DNA of 41,432 nt, taken from positions 1-41,432 of the forward strand of contig JADNYJ010000291.1 of NCBI GenBank assembly GCA_015501075.1, read 5' to 3'. A program made the position numbers and the translations under genes. The notes under the pieces were generated by a model, which saw only the letters and a program-made list of their open reading frames with translations, had not been told where the DNA came from and searched no databases. Origin of the DNA: Gymnopilus junonius (Eukaryota; Basidiomycota; Agaricomycetes; Agaricales; Galerinaceae). Positions 20,496 to 31,165 of the stretch are shown here, in pieces (the first letter of the stretch is position 1; each line of letters opens with the position of its first letter).

Positions 20496-22424
20496 TTAGG
20501 TCACGGTCATGATTGAGATGGTGTCATTTTCCAGTTCAAATTCGAGCGTTTCTTGCGAGGGTGCCAACCTTCGAGCATAGTGACCATAGTCCGTAGACTG
20601 AGTACGGGACGATGCAACAGAGTATACAACGCTAGAGAAACTGTCTAGACTGAGTGTACTTTGCAGATTGTAGGTCTCCAGTGAACTCTGGATATTGTAC
20701 GCCCCAGATACGAAGACAGATGCATCGTGTATTGTTATCCTCCCAGAATGTAAGATCGTACATCGAGGGAGTAGGTGGAGAGGCAGCGTTGCTGAAGGTA
20801 TGGGCGTGGTTTTTCTGGCCTTTGCGAAGTTGCCCTTTTTATTGATCACTTCCTCAAATATTGCCGTCATTCTCATTGTATTAATCGGCTCAGTAACGCT
20901 GAAAAGGGGAATCAGTTTAAAATGGCATCAGAAGAGTCGACGACGGAAAATTGCCCACTGACTACACTTCGACTTGCATCCCAGGTGAAATCGAACCTAT
21001 TCGTAAGAACTTCCAGAAAAAGTAGTTCATCGCCTCATCTATATCTGGGCCTCCGCTATAGTCGGGAAAGTAGTTCTCCAGCGGGTCCTATTCGAAGAAT
21101 TCGGTCAAACTTCCTAACATGACAAACTGACGGTACCGTTTGCAATTGTTCCTCAAGGAGATCGACTTTGGTAAAGAATAGAATGATTTGGGAGTGACGT
21201 AGCCATTGCTCCGCTAGGGTATCCTCAAATACGCGGAGACTTTCCGCCACTTGGTTTTCTTCCTATCCTGGAAGATTAGGGGGCTTTCGCAGAATAAGGA
21301 AATAATATAAATGTACGCACAGGGGAAGCTCTACCATGTTCCCAGCTTCGATTATAATCTCCCAATGGCACGCAAAACACCAGAGTCGATACAGACCCAT
21401 AATAATTGATCCATTTTCTTCTCTCCGGTCGAGAGCCTCCGGTATCCACGACACGAATTCTACAAGATAATTCAAGCGTTAGGGGAGGTTTTGCATAAAT
21501 TATGAAAATAGGCAGAACAAAATCCGGTTTCATGAAATGAAACTAACGCGAAATTCTCGATAAGGAGCTTTGTTTCAACAATGCCAGTAGTCATAAATTT
21601 TGTGTGCAGAATGTCGGCGTCACTTGGTAAGTAGGTTGGGGAGATTATGTGTGGCATCTCTTGGACAAAGCTTTCAGAAACGATTGTATCTTGTCAGCGA
21701 ATCAGGAACAAAAAAGTATTCAAAGTAAAATCGCACTAAGCAGTTGAATCCAACAAGGCTGGAATTACGCGTTCCATAACCTTCAAAATAACTCGAATGA
21801 TCGTTTTGGCGGATGGCTTGTCGTCCATGATAGTGAGTAAATCCGACGAAAAGTCCCCGTTCGAATAATGAGACGTATCTATTGCTGTCATTAACCTTTC
21901 CCAATCTTTTCGTCATGATTTTAGTTCACAAGGAAACTGCTGGTAAACGAGGAGAGAACCGCACTAAAGTGGCTTGGCAATGAGTCAAGTAGTTCCTGAA
22001 CTAACTCGTCCTCGTTCAGAGCATATTCGTTCATCTCCTTTAATGCATCAAAAAGCAGCCGAGTTATGACATCTCTGTAGCTTTTAAGCTCCTCCCAGTC
22101 GAAGCCATCCTGATAAACGATCTTCATTTGGTTGACAATCGTGGTTTTCCCAGATCCCTCTACACCTTGTTACCCATAATCAATAACAGGGGAATGGTTT
22201 GCTCAGGAAGCAGTCATACCGAGAAGAAGGACCTTGTACGGAGTCTCCTTGTCCCAGTCATGGTATTTTGGGTCCAAGTCTTGTCCTCTTCGAGTAGAGA
22301 TGTCGGCGGCTATTTGCCTTGTGGACAAGAACGCGATCAAGGGCCGTAATGCAAAGGTAGAAATTCGCTGGTTTGTACTTTCATTGTGGTTGGCCATGGT
22401 CGTCAGAGCGAAGGAAACACACAC
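20496..22424 (-). CDS. Atypical G-alpha-like protein, copy 2
   Basis: Eight exons: 22424-22220, 22165-21965, 21905-21737, 21670-21548, 21459-21321, 21262-21137, 21087-20963 and 20898-20496. They give 496 aa, or 487 from the second ATG at 22397. P-loop GVEGSGKTT is kept. Switch I reads KFMTTGI, with Lys for the catalytic Arg. Switch II reads VDTGGSRPERRKW, with Ser for the catalytic Gln. The NKxD box is FTKVD; the TCAT loop is TEPINT. Normal G-alpha proteins are about 350-360 aa and end after helix alpha5; here some 110 residues follow. The position of copy 3's initiator ATG is ATA here (22313-22311), so translation must start upstream with a non-conserved leader lacking the myristoylation site. 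All exons are intact. Role inferred: a GTP-binding regulator with impaired hydrolysis. Confidence 0.85.
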
Positions 22425-22856
22425 TCCTCTGAGGCTGTTCAGGACTATTCTTACTCCAGGTATTCAAGGCGCATGACCATGAGGTCGGCTTTCAGGTTGC
22501 ACGGCTTACATTCCCACCAACTGCCTAGGCCTGACATAAATGAGTAAGCTCATATACCATTTGACACATCCCGAAGCCGGACAGGACTTTCGACAAGTAT
22601 GATTTTCAGCAGAAAATGTCGTACCTAACTGTCGCTGTTCAAGTCAATGTTCAGAGGTCTGCAGACTCTAGAGATTTGGAAAGTCCTCCCCATAACCGAT
22701 ACCTACCAACTGGACAGATTTGATGTAAATAATGGGTCATTATCGTCTATCATTTTTAAATTTAGTCGTGATTTTGGGTAACTGTCACTCTAGATGATGA
22801 TGATAATGATAAAGACGAAGATCGCTGATTTCGTCTCAAAAAGCTGAACGGGCCTT
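22425..22856. other. Spacer between G-alpha copies 2 and 3
   Basis: Contains the 5' flank of copy 2, including the shared 18-bp motif at 22463-22480, and the 3' end of copy 3. A TGATGATGATAATGATAAAG tract lies near 22795. No gene seen. Confidence 0.5.
22463..22480 (-). promoter_or_regulatory. 18-bp motif shared upstream of G-alpha copies 2 and 3
   Basis: The minus strand reads ATGGTCATGCGCCTTGAA, identical to 24857-24840. It lies about 150-170 bp upstream of the ancestral start position in both genes, while flanking spacer is hardly alignable. Either a conserved regulatory element or a short 5' leader kept since duplication. Confidence 0.45.
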
Positions 22857-24667
22857 TCAAGTCACGAATGACTTAGCGTCATCTTCGTCATCTTCAAACA
22901 TGCTCTGAAGAGTCTCCTGCGAGAGAGCCAGTCTTCTAGCATAAAACCCGTAGTTCGTAGACTTGGTGCGAGACGACGCAAGAGAGTACGGAGCAGTAGA
23001 GAAACTGGCCAGACTCGGCGAATTCGGTAAATTGTCTGCACCTGATATAAAGACGGAAGCGTGCTGAACAGTTATCTGACCGGAGTTCGAGATTGTACAA
23101 GAAGGGAGCTGATGGAGGGGCGTCGTTGCTGGAGGGATCGACATGAATCTTTTGGCCGGTGAGGAACGGTCTTTTTTGTTCCTCAGTACCTCTTCGAATA
23201 TCATCCTCATGTTCATTGTGTTAGTCGGCTGAGTAACACTAGTAGTGAATAAAAATGAGAAAATAACGGAAGACCAAATGAAATGGCCTACTGACTATAC
23301 TTCCAGATGCGTGCCGGACGGAAGCGACTCTACTCGCATGAATCTCCAGAAAAAGTAGTTTATTACTTTGTTAGTATCTGGACCTCCAGTGTAATCCGGG
23401 AAATAGTTTTCCAGAGGGTCCTTGCAAAGAATTCGGTTATACATTCAAGATGGAGCCAAGACAGCAGTACCTCGTGCAGTTGTTCCTCCAGGACGTCCAC
23501 TTTGGTAAAAAACAGAATGAATTGTGTACGACGGAACCATCTCACTCTCACGAGCGCGTCGAAGAGGACCAGACTCTCCTCAACTTGATTGTACTCCTAA
23601 GAAGAAATATTAGCTTGTTTATGAAGGACCCTTGAACAACATACCGCAGAAGCTGTATAATATCCGAAGCTCTTATTGTAATCTCCCAATGGCACACAAC
23701 AAACGAGAGTTGAAACGGAGCCGAAAAAATTAATCCACTTCTTTCTCTCCGAACGGGTGCCTCCGATATCTACAATGCGACATCTGAAAAACGACTCCTA
23801 TGTCAGTAGGGAACCCTCAAGCCAGATATAATAGCATAATCAAAGAGTGAATGATGAAGACATAACTATTGATGAATACGGTCTGACTTACGGCAATTCG
23901 TCTACGAGGAGCGTAGTTCCATTGATACCAGTCGTTTTCCGCCATGCATGCAGGATGTCTCTGTTGCTCGGAACGTAATCCGAGGAAAGTATTCGCGGCA
24001 TCTCCTGGAATAAACTTTCAAATCATATACCATTTAAAAACCATGGCCACAGTGTAAAGTGTTCGGAGGAGAGAACGTACTAAGCACTCGAACGCAAGTA
24101 GTTCGGAAATGCGATCTTCGTGGTTTCTAGAAGAGCTGCAATGATCTTGTCTGCAAATAGCTTGTCGTGCATGAGCGCAAGCAAAGTGGGCGAAAAAGAT
24201 TCCTTGGAGTAAAATTCGACCATGGCAGATTTAAACTTTTTCCAGCCTTTGCCGTATTTTAGCGCTCAGAGAATAAATTAGAAATATGGAAAAGAGGCGC
24301 ACTTGAAGACTCCAGGTTCAAAGCCAGCGAGTTAAGGACCAAATCATCCTCTTCCTCAACGCCTTCGTTTATCCTCTCGAATGAAGCCAATAGAAGGTGG
24401 TTTATGATTTCTCGATAGCTTCTCAGTTCTTCGTCGTCGAAGCCGTCCTGGAAGACTATCTTCGTTTGCTTGAATATCGTGGTTTTCCCCGAGCTTTCGA
24501 CGCCTGTAAAATTTAAGGTACAAAACCATTGTGACGCCTGCAATTGGTATTCCAGAAGGGAAACAGACATTACCTGAAAGAAGGATCTTGTACGCAGTCT
24601 CTTTATCCCAGTCGTGGTGCTCTGCGTCATAATCCAGTCCTCTGCGAGTGGAAACTTCGTTGCCCAT
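22857..24667 (-). CDS. Atypical G-alpha-like protein, copy 3
   Basis: Eight exons: 24667-24574, 24503-24303, 24246-24081, 24014-23892, 23783-23645, 23596-23471, 23420-23296 and 23238-22857. They give 451 aa with every junction in frame; exons 2 and 4-7 have exactly the lengths of copy 2. The N-terminus MGNEVS fits N-myristoylation (Gly2, Ser6). P-loop GVESSGKTT is present. The helical domain leads to DYVPSNRDILHAWRKTTGI, where Trp replaces the Switch I Arg. Switch II is DIGGTRSERKKW, with Thr for the catalytic Gln. The NKxD box is FTKVD, and TCAT becomes TQPTNT. After helix alpha5 (MRMIFEEVLRN) a Ser/Thr/Pro-rich tail of about 105 aa replaces the receptor-contacting end. Family knowledge predicts membrane-attached GTP binding but slow or no hydrolysis; this has not been shown. 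Confidence 0.9.
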
Positions 24668-25337
24668 GTCAGTTCTCCTCAGCGTGGAATCGAGGATATA
24701 ATAGATAAGCTTGAATGAAAGGAAGAAGCGGTGTGGATGTGGTCGATAATGTCAATGTAGAGTGAACAGAGGAAAGGAAGGAGCCGCTTTCACACAGCCC
24801 TTCTAGAGCTCCTACATAGCAAATAAATCTAATAAGCATTTCAAGGCGCATGACCATTTATTCCTGGACCTTAATACATTACGTTACTGGTTTCTCACAA
24901 TCTGATGTTCATTCTATTGAATTGAAGCTTCTTTTCTTCAAAAAGCAAATCGCGTTCGACGACACTGTCTTGAAACCATATATTTCCAGGTGATCTTCTT
25001 GACTTGGTGAATAATTCTTCAGGGTTTCGATATAAGGAATCGGAATATTGAATATTCTGCCACCGTGAGTCGTCTCGCCTCTCTCTGATTCATTAGCAGT
25101 GATGTGGCCACTGTAATGACTAAAAACCCTCCTATTCGTCATACCACAATGGTCTTCTTGTCTGTCTCGTAAGCTTCGCACTCGAGGAATATACATTGTC
25201 GGGCAAGGCGGATAAAAAGGAAAGGAGTATGAGAATGCGACAGGTATGCCATTAACCACGAACCAAATTAAACCACAGCCGAAGTAAGTCTATTCCCGGT
25301 ATATAGGTAGGTAGGATAGGTGGGAAAACATCCACGT
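24668..25337. other. Spacer between G-alpha copy 3 and PHO88
   Basis: Contains the second copy of the shared 18-bp motif (24840-24857). A 116-codon minus frame (25259-24909) has no recognised motif and no splice partner. Confidence 0.45.
24840..24857 (-). promoter_or_regulatory. 18-bp motif upstream of G-alpha copy 3
   Basis: Identical to 22480-22463 (minus strand). It lies about 173 bp upstream of the ATG of copy 3. No equivalent was found upstream of the copy 1 relic. Confidence 0.45.
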
Positions 25338-26247
25338 TTACTCGTCCTTCTTTCCAACGCGCTTCTCAGCCTCAGCAATCGCAGCAGCATCAGTTTGAGG
25401 ACCAGAAGGAGCTGCATATGCAGGGATAGTCATATATAAGGTATAGATCACAACTAATGAGAGACGGAAACGCACCACCGAACATGGAGGGGGCTTTGAA
25501 GGGACGCTTGAGGTCGCCGGTGGCGGGTCGGCCGAGGATGTGGATAGCGACGGGTTTGGCATCGTAGATATTTTTGAGCCCCATGAGACCCTGGATGAAG
25601 AGTGGCTGGGTGAAGTGGAAGTAGATGTGCATGACAGCCATCATGGCGATGCCCATATACGTGGAGCGCAGCTGAAGCACGAGGATATCAGGGAGGGAGC
25701 ATGAATAGAGGGTAGAAGGGTGACGTACGAGCTTTGACGTTTCCGATAAATCGTAATCGCGAACAGTGGTGGTAACCAATTTTGGTTCCTCTTGGGACTA
25801 GTGGGAAGTGGGGTAAGACGTCAGGCAGACGACAGTGGGCCAATGGCAGTACAAACCATGGGTGACGCAGGTTCCACTAAACCAAGGAGTCAGCTGGATA
25901 CGGTAGAACGAAAAAGAAACCAGACGAACCGTATTTGAGTACAGTTTGATCATTCTTCTTCTTGATCTGTCAACCATAACAGCAGGTCAGCTAATGAAGA
26001 AGGATTACTACGCAAAAGCGAGCGCACCGTCAGAGAAACATAGTAGAAAACCGCCAACACAATAACTTGTACAGCAACATATCCTATCCTGACGTAGTTG
26101 AGGACCACCGGGTCATCGAAGGGTATTTTTCGGGCCACTAAAAATTTCGGATAGTTAGGAGGTTCGGATTCGAATTCCGAATTTTCTGGAGAACATACGC
26201 TGCATGGCGCCGAGAGAGATGACAAGGTTCGCGACACCGGCGTTCAT
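25338..26247 (-). CDS. PHO88: PHO88/SND3 family ER membrane protein
   Basis: Seven exons (26247-26199, 26137-26028, 25966-25930, 25876-25857, 25797-25729, 25671-25476, 25411-25338) give 184 aa, the usual family length. Matches to yeast Pho88 run the whole length: an N-terminal hydrophobic segment (MNAGVANLVISLGAMQ), DDPVVLNYVRIGYV, LKYVEPASPM, VTTTVRDYDLSET, STYMGIAMMAVMHIYFHFTQ, HILGRPATGDLKRPFKAPSM, FGG, and a C-terminal AEKRVGKK tail. Pho88/Snd3 is an ER membrane protein of the SND targeting pathway, first found through phosphate uptake. Exon 4 is only 20 nt, yet needed to encode VEPASPM. All introns (53-64 nt) keep the frame. The sequence upstream of the ATG is CT-rich on the coding strand, like many strongly expressed fungal genes. 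Housekeeping gene. Confidence 0.93.
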
Positions 26248-26936
26248 AGTGAAGAAAATGAGAGGAAGAAGAAATAATTAGAACGAGATAGCGATGGCTG
26301 CGGTCAACCTGGAGAATGCCAGCAGCGCCGAGTGCGACACGTCCTCTCTGTTTGGACTTGTTTGATGTCGGGGCTTTAGGTGATTAACCATGCCGGGCCG
26401 GATTGATGGCGACATTTATCCATCATCCCCTCAAAGCATTCTGCCTTGAGCCCGATCACCCTCGTTCCTCACTTAAAATTGTTTGAATTTGAGTCCTTTA
26501 CATCGCCCATTAACTTCATTATATATGCACTCAAGGTCGCTTCGATAAAATTCCCTCTCTAAACAAATTCTCTGCCAGGAATGTGAACATCAAAATTGTT
26601 ACCCATTAAGTTAAACTGTTTCTTCTCCTCTCACCACACCATTTTGGAACCCCCAGACCAATACCAAACCAATACGATGCCCTATAATCCCACTAAATCC
26701 TATGCACCAGTCTGCTTTGCTTCTTGAGGTGTTCCTGTGGAACTCATGGTGGATGTCATTAACAATATCGACAGGACCTCCCAAGGGGTATGTAAAAAAA
26801 ATTTCTTCTACACAACCTTGGTTTTCATGTTTAAGGCTCCTCTGCAGCCACACTCCCTCTTGTACCTGCTAAATTTAGAAGTATATTCCCATGCATTTGG
26901 CCAGCCTGAATCATTACACGGAGTTGGTCACTTTCT
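26248..26936. other. PHO88 upstream region and transposon flank
   Basis: 26248-26300 is purine-rich on +, which is CT-rich on the PHO88 strand. The rest shows no gene. CCCAAGGGGTATGT (26780-26793) has its exact inverted copy at 31029-31042, beyond the other side of the transposase. Confidence 0.4.
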
Positions 26937-29900
26937 GCCTTGAACTTTAAATATAAAAGGAAGGTCCAGATTCCGGGAATTTTGCTAAGCCAGTGCACCT
27001 TTGTTGATTATTTGGTACAGACCTATTTATAAGTGACAACAAAGGTGGGAAGCGGGAACACATTTGCCAGCTGCATCAATCGAAGGCCACACTTCACTGT
27101 CATTGCCACACTGATGACTTCTATTGACTGGCATTGATGGGTCTGAGGATCGACCAGTATCACACATCAGGACAAGAATCACGGTACGATGATTTAACTT
27201 CACAAACTTGATAGCCTTTTGGACTCATGGTGCACTAAGTATCTAGAATCATTCCCACCCTTTGTGAGGATTATGGAACAGGTTTAACAAAGCCAGATTG
27301 GTGTAAAAGTTAAAGCCATAGGTAGCTTAGTATCTCGACCACACAGGGAAACTTCAAAATTGCAAAATGGTTTGCTGAGTGCGAGGTCAACTCGATTGAT
27401 ACGATAAGTACATTACTATTACAGACCTATATGTAAACAAAGCTAATAGGATGTGCAAGTCAATAGGGTGTTTAATACAGATGTGTTTTGGGTCGATAAT
27501 AACTTTGGGATGGTTGTGACTGGGCAGGAGGGGCTTGAGGTGGATGCTGTATGGCCCCAGGTGGATTCACGAAGGCAATTTGCAGGATCGCCTGTGGCTC
27601 TGAAGATGGCATTCCCTTTGGATTCTTCTTAGCTTTCTTCCCACTAGCTTCACCAGCACCGTATGCTTCATCACTGGCTCGCTTTGTGCATGTCTTCTTT
27701 GCCGGCATCATCACCACTTGAGTCTCTGGCCAGCTATTCAACCGTGGTGAGAGTTTTTGCTTTACTGGCAGTAGACTTCTTGTCTCATCCAACCTTGACA
27801 TTTCATTATCCAGCCAAGAATCAAGTCATAATGCTTGATCAAGAGAACCTTGCTGCCGGAAGAGAGCAGTGAAGTGTTCCAGCTTTTCGGCCACACTGCG
27901 CAAGATGGCGGATTCAGAGGCAGAAGTGAGAATGTCCAAAGCAGGTTCATAATCAGTGTCGACAGTCCCAGAATTGTTCACTAAGCCCTCTGAAGCAATA
28001 CCGAGACCAACAGGAGGGGGGCCGCCTTTCTCAAGAGCTTTCAGCTGCTCGCAGCTGTCATATGAAAGATCATCAAGCTCATTCGAAGAAGCAATGTCAG
28101 ATGAAGGGTAGTGGGTTTGAACTGCACAGAGGTGTTTGCAGAACTTTATAGAGGGATAATTGGGACAGCTGCATGTATAGGCAAGAACATCGACCTCGTA
28201 CCAATGCTCTGGACATGACAAGGATTTGATTGAGTAAAGTACATTTGAAAAATTGTTGCCAACGCACTTCTGCTCGATGTCCGTTGCTTTGATGGTTTTG
28301 CTGCTGGTGATGACTTGGATACGTTTTTGGTTTTCCAAGTTCTCGCCGGCGTTCTTTGAGCAGATAGTATGGAAGCACCAGCATAACAAGAATATAAACC
28401 AGGTGGTCCACACGGCGATTTCGTCGACCTTCAAGAAATTTTCCTTTCAAGATGTGGTGCCAGCTATTTCAATTCTTGATGTGAGTGATGAACAAAGGCA
28501 GCAAATAAGTATACTTACACTTCAAGGAGCATGTTTGTGTCACTGAGCAGATGGATTTCCCGATTCCGATGGTAAATAGCAGACCACATGAGTATAAACT
28601 TTTCCTGGAGCCAGTTTTTGACAAAGTAATCCCAAAAACATGCTGGGGCCAAAGCTTTGATTTCTGCCAATGCTGCGTCAAAGAGCGCGGGTTCCTCAAT
28701 GCATACCAAAGCTTTCAGTTTTGTCCAAAGCAGTTCATTCTGAGAGATAACAAAGTGTTGTTGCCATGCATGAAGAACATGCCACAGCACAACCAGACAA
28801 GGGATTCCGGATAGCGCAACACAATAGCATTTATCTGTGCAAGATCACGATCACTCATGAACCTCCATGGTATTGTAAATGGGTTGGCCACTTGGAGAAG
28901 GAAGAGAAAGTAGGCAATTGTCTCCTCCGTACCATAAGAAGCTATCATCCAGGCAACAGGTAAGCCTATTGTCTCATTAGTATCTAAATATCAAAAGATA
29001 GTGACCATACATACCATGTCCCCAATGGTCTCATACAAGAATAGTTGTTAAACTCATATTCTGGTACATTGTCATGTTGTGAGTTCTGTCAATAAATACA
29101 ACTCCTTTGTTCCCATAACAATGAAACTGCTCCTGCTGAGAAGGCATCTGAATCATGAGCATGAAAGCATTGTTGGCTAAGTTCGAGCCCACAGGCACAG
29201 AGCAAGCACACAATTTGAACCCAAGAAGACTATCAGATGGATGTAACCGTTCAGCCCATCGGAAAATAGACTTCCCGTCATCATGGTCAAGGTGGATATT
29301 TTCAGCTTCAATGGCCTTCTCAATTCTGTGAATATCTGCTAACACAATGAAGTCATTACGGTGTGGTGCTGGATTAGACTCCAAGCCTTCGGTTGTTGAG
29401 GATGGAGCCCGATTGTCATGGTGCATGTTATGTGCCAATTCAAGCTTTTTTTTATTGAGTACAAGTAGGTACAGGAAAATACAGGGAAGGCAATTACAAT
29501 GTGATCGCTCTTTACTTTCATCTGCACCATCCCTGCAATCCACTCCCATGTTGCATTTGATATCCACATGAACCTAAGGTTATCATCTCCAGTTGGGTGG
29601 TTATGGCCTGCATTGTACTTGCCAAGAATGACTGGCATTCCATGGTACCTCTTCACCTTAAGCAAGCAAGGACAGTCCGTAAGCTTTGTAGGGACCTTCC
29701 TCGACCATTCCGGATGTTTTTTCTCATAATCTTTCAGGCTGCCAGTTCCATAATGCATGCAGACATAGACAATCCGCTCTGAGTAGCGTGCAGCCCCAGT
29801 TCTTGAAGACACCTTTCGAAGTTCAATTGAATTCGAAGCTTGTTCCTGAGCCAAGAATGAAAGAAACTCTTCCCAGGATTGCCAAGACCATTCATATCAC

Positions 29901-30317
29901 CCAGACTGAAAATCAGACAGAAAGTCTCTGTAACTTTTTCGAGGGCCAGCAGCTGCAGATGTAGGTGAAGAGTTAGGCTGAGTGATGTCCCAGACAAGCG
30001 TTGAAGAGTCGTCACCAAGAGCAGAATTTACAGGGGTCCATGCCAGAACGTCGAGCCTAAATTTCGAATAGAAAGACATTGTGATGACTTTTGTTCAAGG
30101 GTGGTGTCCAGCATCTGCCATGGTCAAGAAGTCGCGGACATGGTGAGTGGTACGGGACAAGAGTTCACGCATCATGCCCCATGCCAATACATCTTTGGAA
30201 CGATCGGTGCTGGGTTGGATGATCAACATTGATCTTGGAATGCACCAAGGGGGCCAAACAGAAGCAGAGGGTGGGAGTTATTCTTAGCACCTTCCTTTTA
30301 AATTTAAAGTTCAAGGC
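26937..30317 (-). mobile_element. Remnant Mutator-like (MULE) transposon
   Basis: A 29-bp inverted repeat (26937-26965 and 30289-30317; one mismatch; core CCTTGAACTTTAAAT.TAAAAGG) brackets the decayed transposase at 30079-27472. MULEs often have long terminal inverted repeats and 8-11 bp target duplications. I could not define true ends or a duplication, so this 3.4-kb span is a minimum. A second 14-bp inverted pair further out (26780-26793 and 31029-31042) may mark the outer ends, with about 570 bp extra on the right. Confidence 0.6.
27472..30079 (-). pseudogene. MULE transposase with SWIM zinc finger, decayed
   Basis: Reading 5'-3' on the minus strand: an N-terminal FAR1-like zone (SRKVPTKLTDCPCLLKVKRY, KYNAGHNHPTGDDNLRF); the DDE-type core with GVVFIDRTHNMTMYQN and, after an intron, LPVAWMIASYGTEETIAYF and RFMSDRDLAQINAI; the WHVLHAWQQHF box; WHHILKGKFLEGRRNRRVDH; and a SWIM finger YTCSCPNYPSIKFCKHL (CxC...CxH). 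The tail is Lys/Pro/Gln-rich. Damage: in-frame TGA codons at 29897, 29031 and 27826; a frame slip near 28785 and another near 28337. Introns still seem recognisable, for example 29339-29497. Known role: cut-and-paste transposition. This copy cannot encode an intact enzyme. Confidence 0.82.
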
Positions 30318-31165
30318 GGAAACTCAAAAGTGATTACACAGTTACACCTTCTGCCGCTTCTGCCATTTCTTTGCTTTGCTGATACTCTCTGAATCCTATA
30401 TCCATCTTGTAATTGTTGTCATGGAACCAAGCTGTTTTAGGTTTCTCAAAAAGACCTTGACCAAACCTTGACACATAAAATAATAGTAAGGATAAAGTCA
30501 ATTTTTTTGGTTATCATTTACTGTTAAGAATGGTAAAACTTGGCACAAATCAAGTTGCATTGGCAGGACCACTGCCAGTGCACCACACAAGATCAACATC
30601 CTCAATGAGCATCTCACACTCAGAGTCATTACACATCACAGAGCTATCATAAATGCCACCCAAGTTGGAACTTGGACCAAAACATATCTTTTTCAAAGTT
30701 TGTTGTATGGCCAGTGAGCTTGGTCAGGGAAGAAGTGAAGCTGTGATCCATAAAAGTGTTGCGTATGGAATTTTTTTGGTGGAAAGTGATGCTGTGGCTA
30801 TGTAAATGATGTCATTTGCATGGCAGAGCTGTCCCTTGGCCATCTCATGCCCTTTTTTCAGATCAAATGTGGTCAATAGACTGCTTTGTTGCATATTAAG
30901 ACTGTTCTCAGCACTTACAGCTGCCAAAATCACATAAATACACTCATCTATAAGTCATGTAAGTTTTGTGTTTAAGGTCGCCTGACCCACACCCTCCCTC
31001 CCAAGGTCATGTCACTCAGCAAATGCTGACATACCCCTTGGGACCTCCACAGAAGGCCGACATGCACTGCTTACCTGCACATACATCAGCCATCGCTTTT
31101 TGACCATTTCATGAGGAGAATCTTCCAGCATTTGAAGGTTCATTTGCATGTGGGTTTAACTGAAG
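30318..31165. other. Spacer or transposon flank
   Basis: AT-rich, no recognised gene. A block at 30968-30999 (TGTTTAAGG..CC...CACACCCTCCCTC) resembles 26828-26860 in the same orientation, suggesting fragments of repeats shared by both flanks of the MULE. Confidence 0.4.

Noticed and set aside
26160..26180. GGATTCGAATTCC resembling a tRNA T-arm
   Set aside because: It lies inside a PHO88 intron, and no acceptor, D or anticodon stems can be formed around it.
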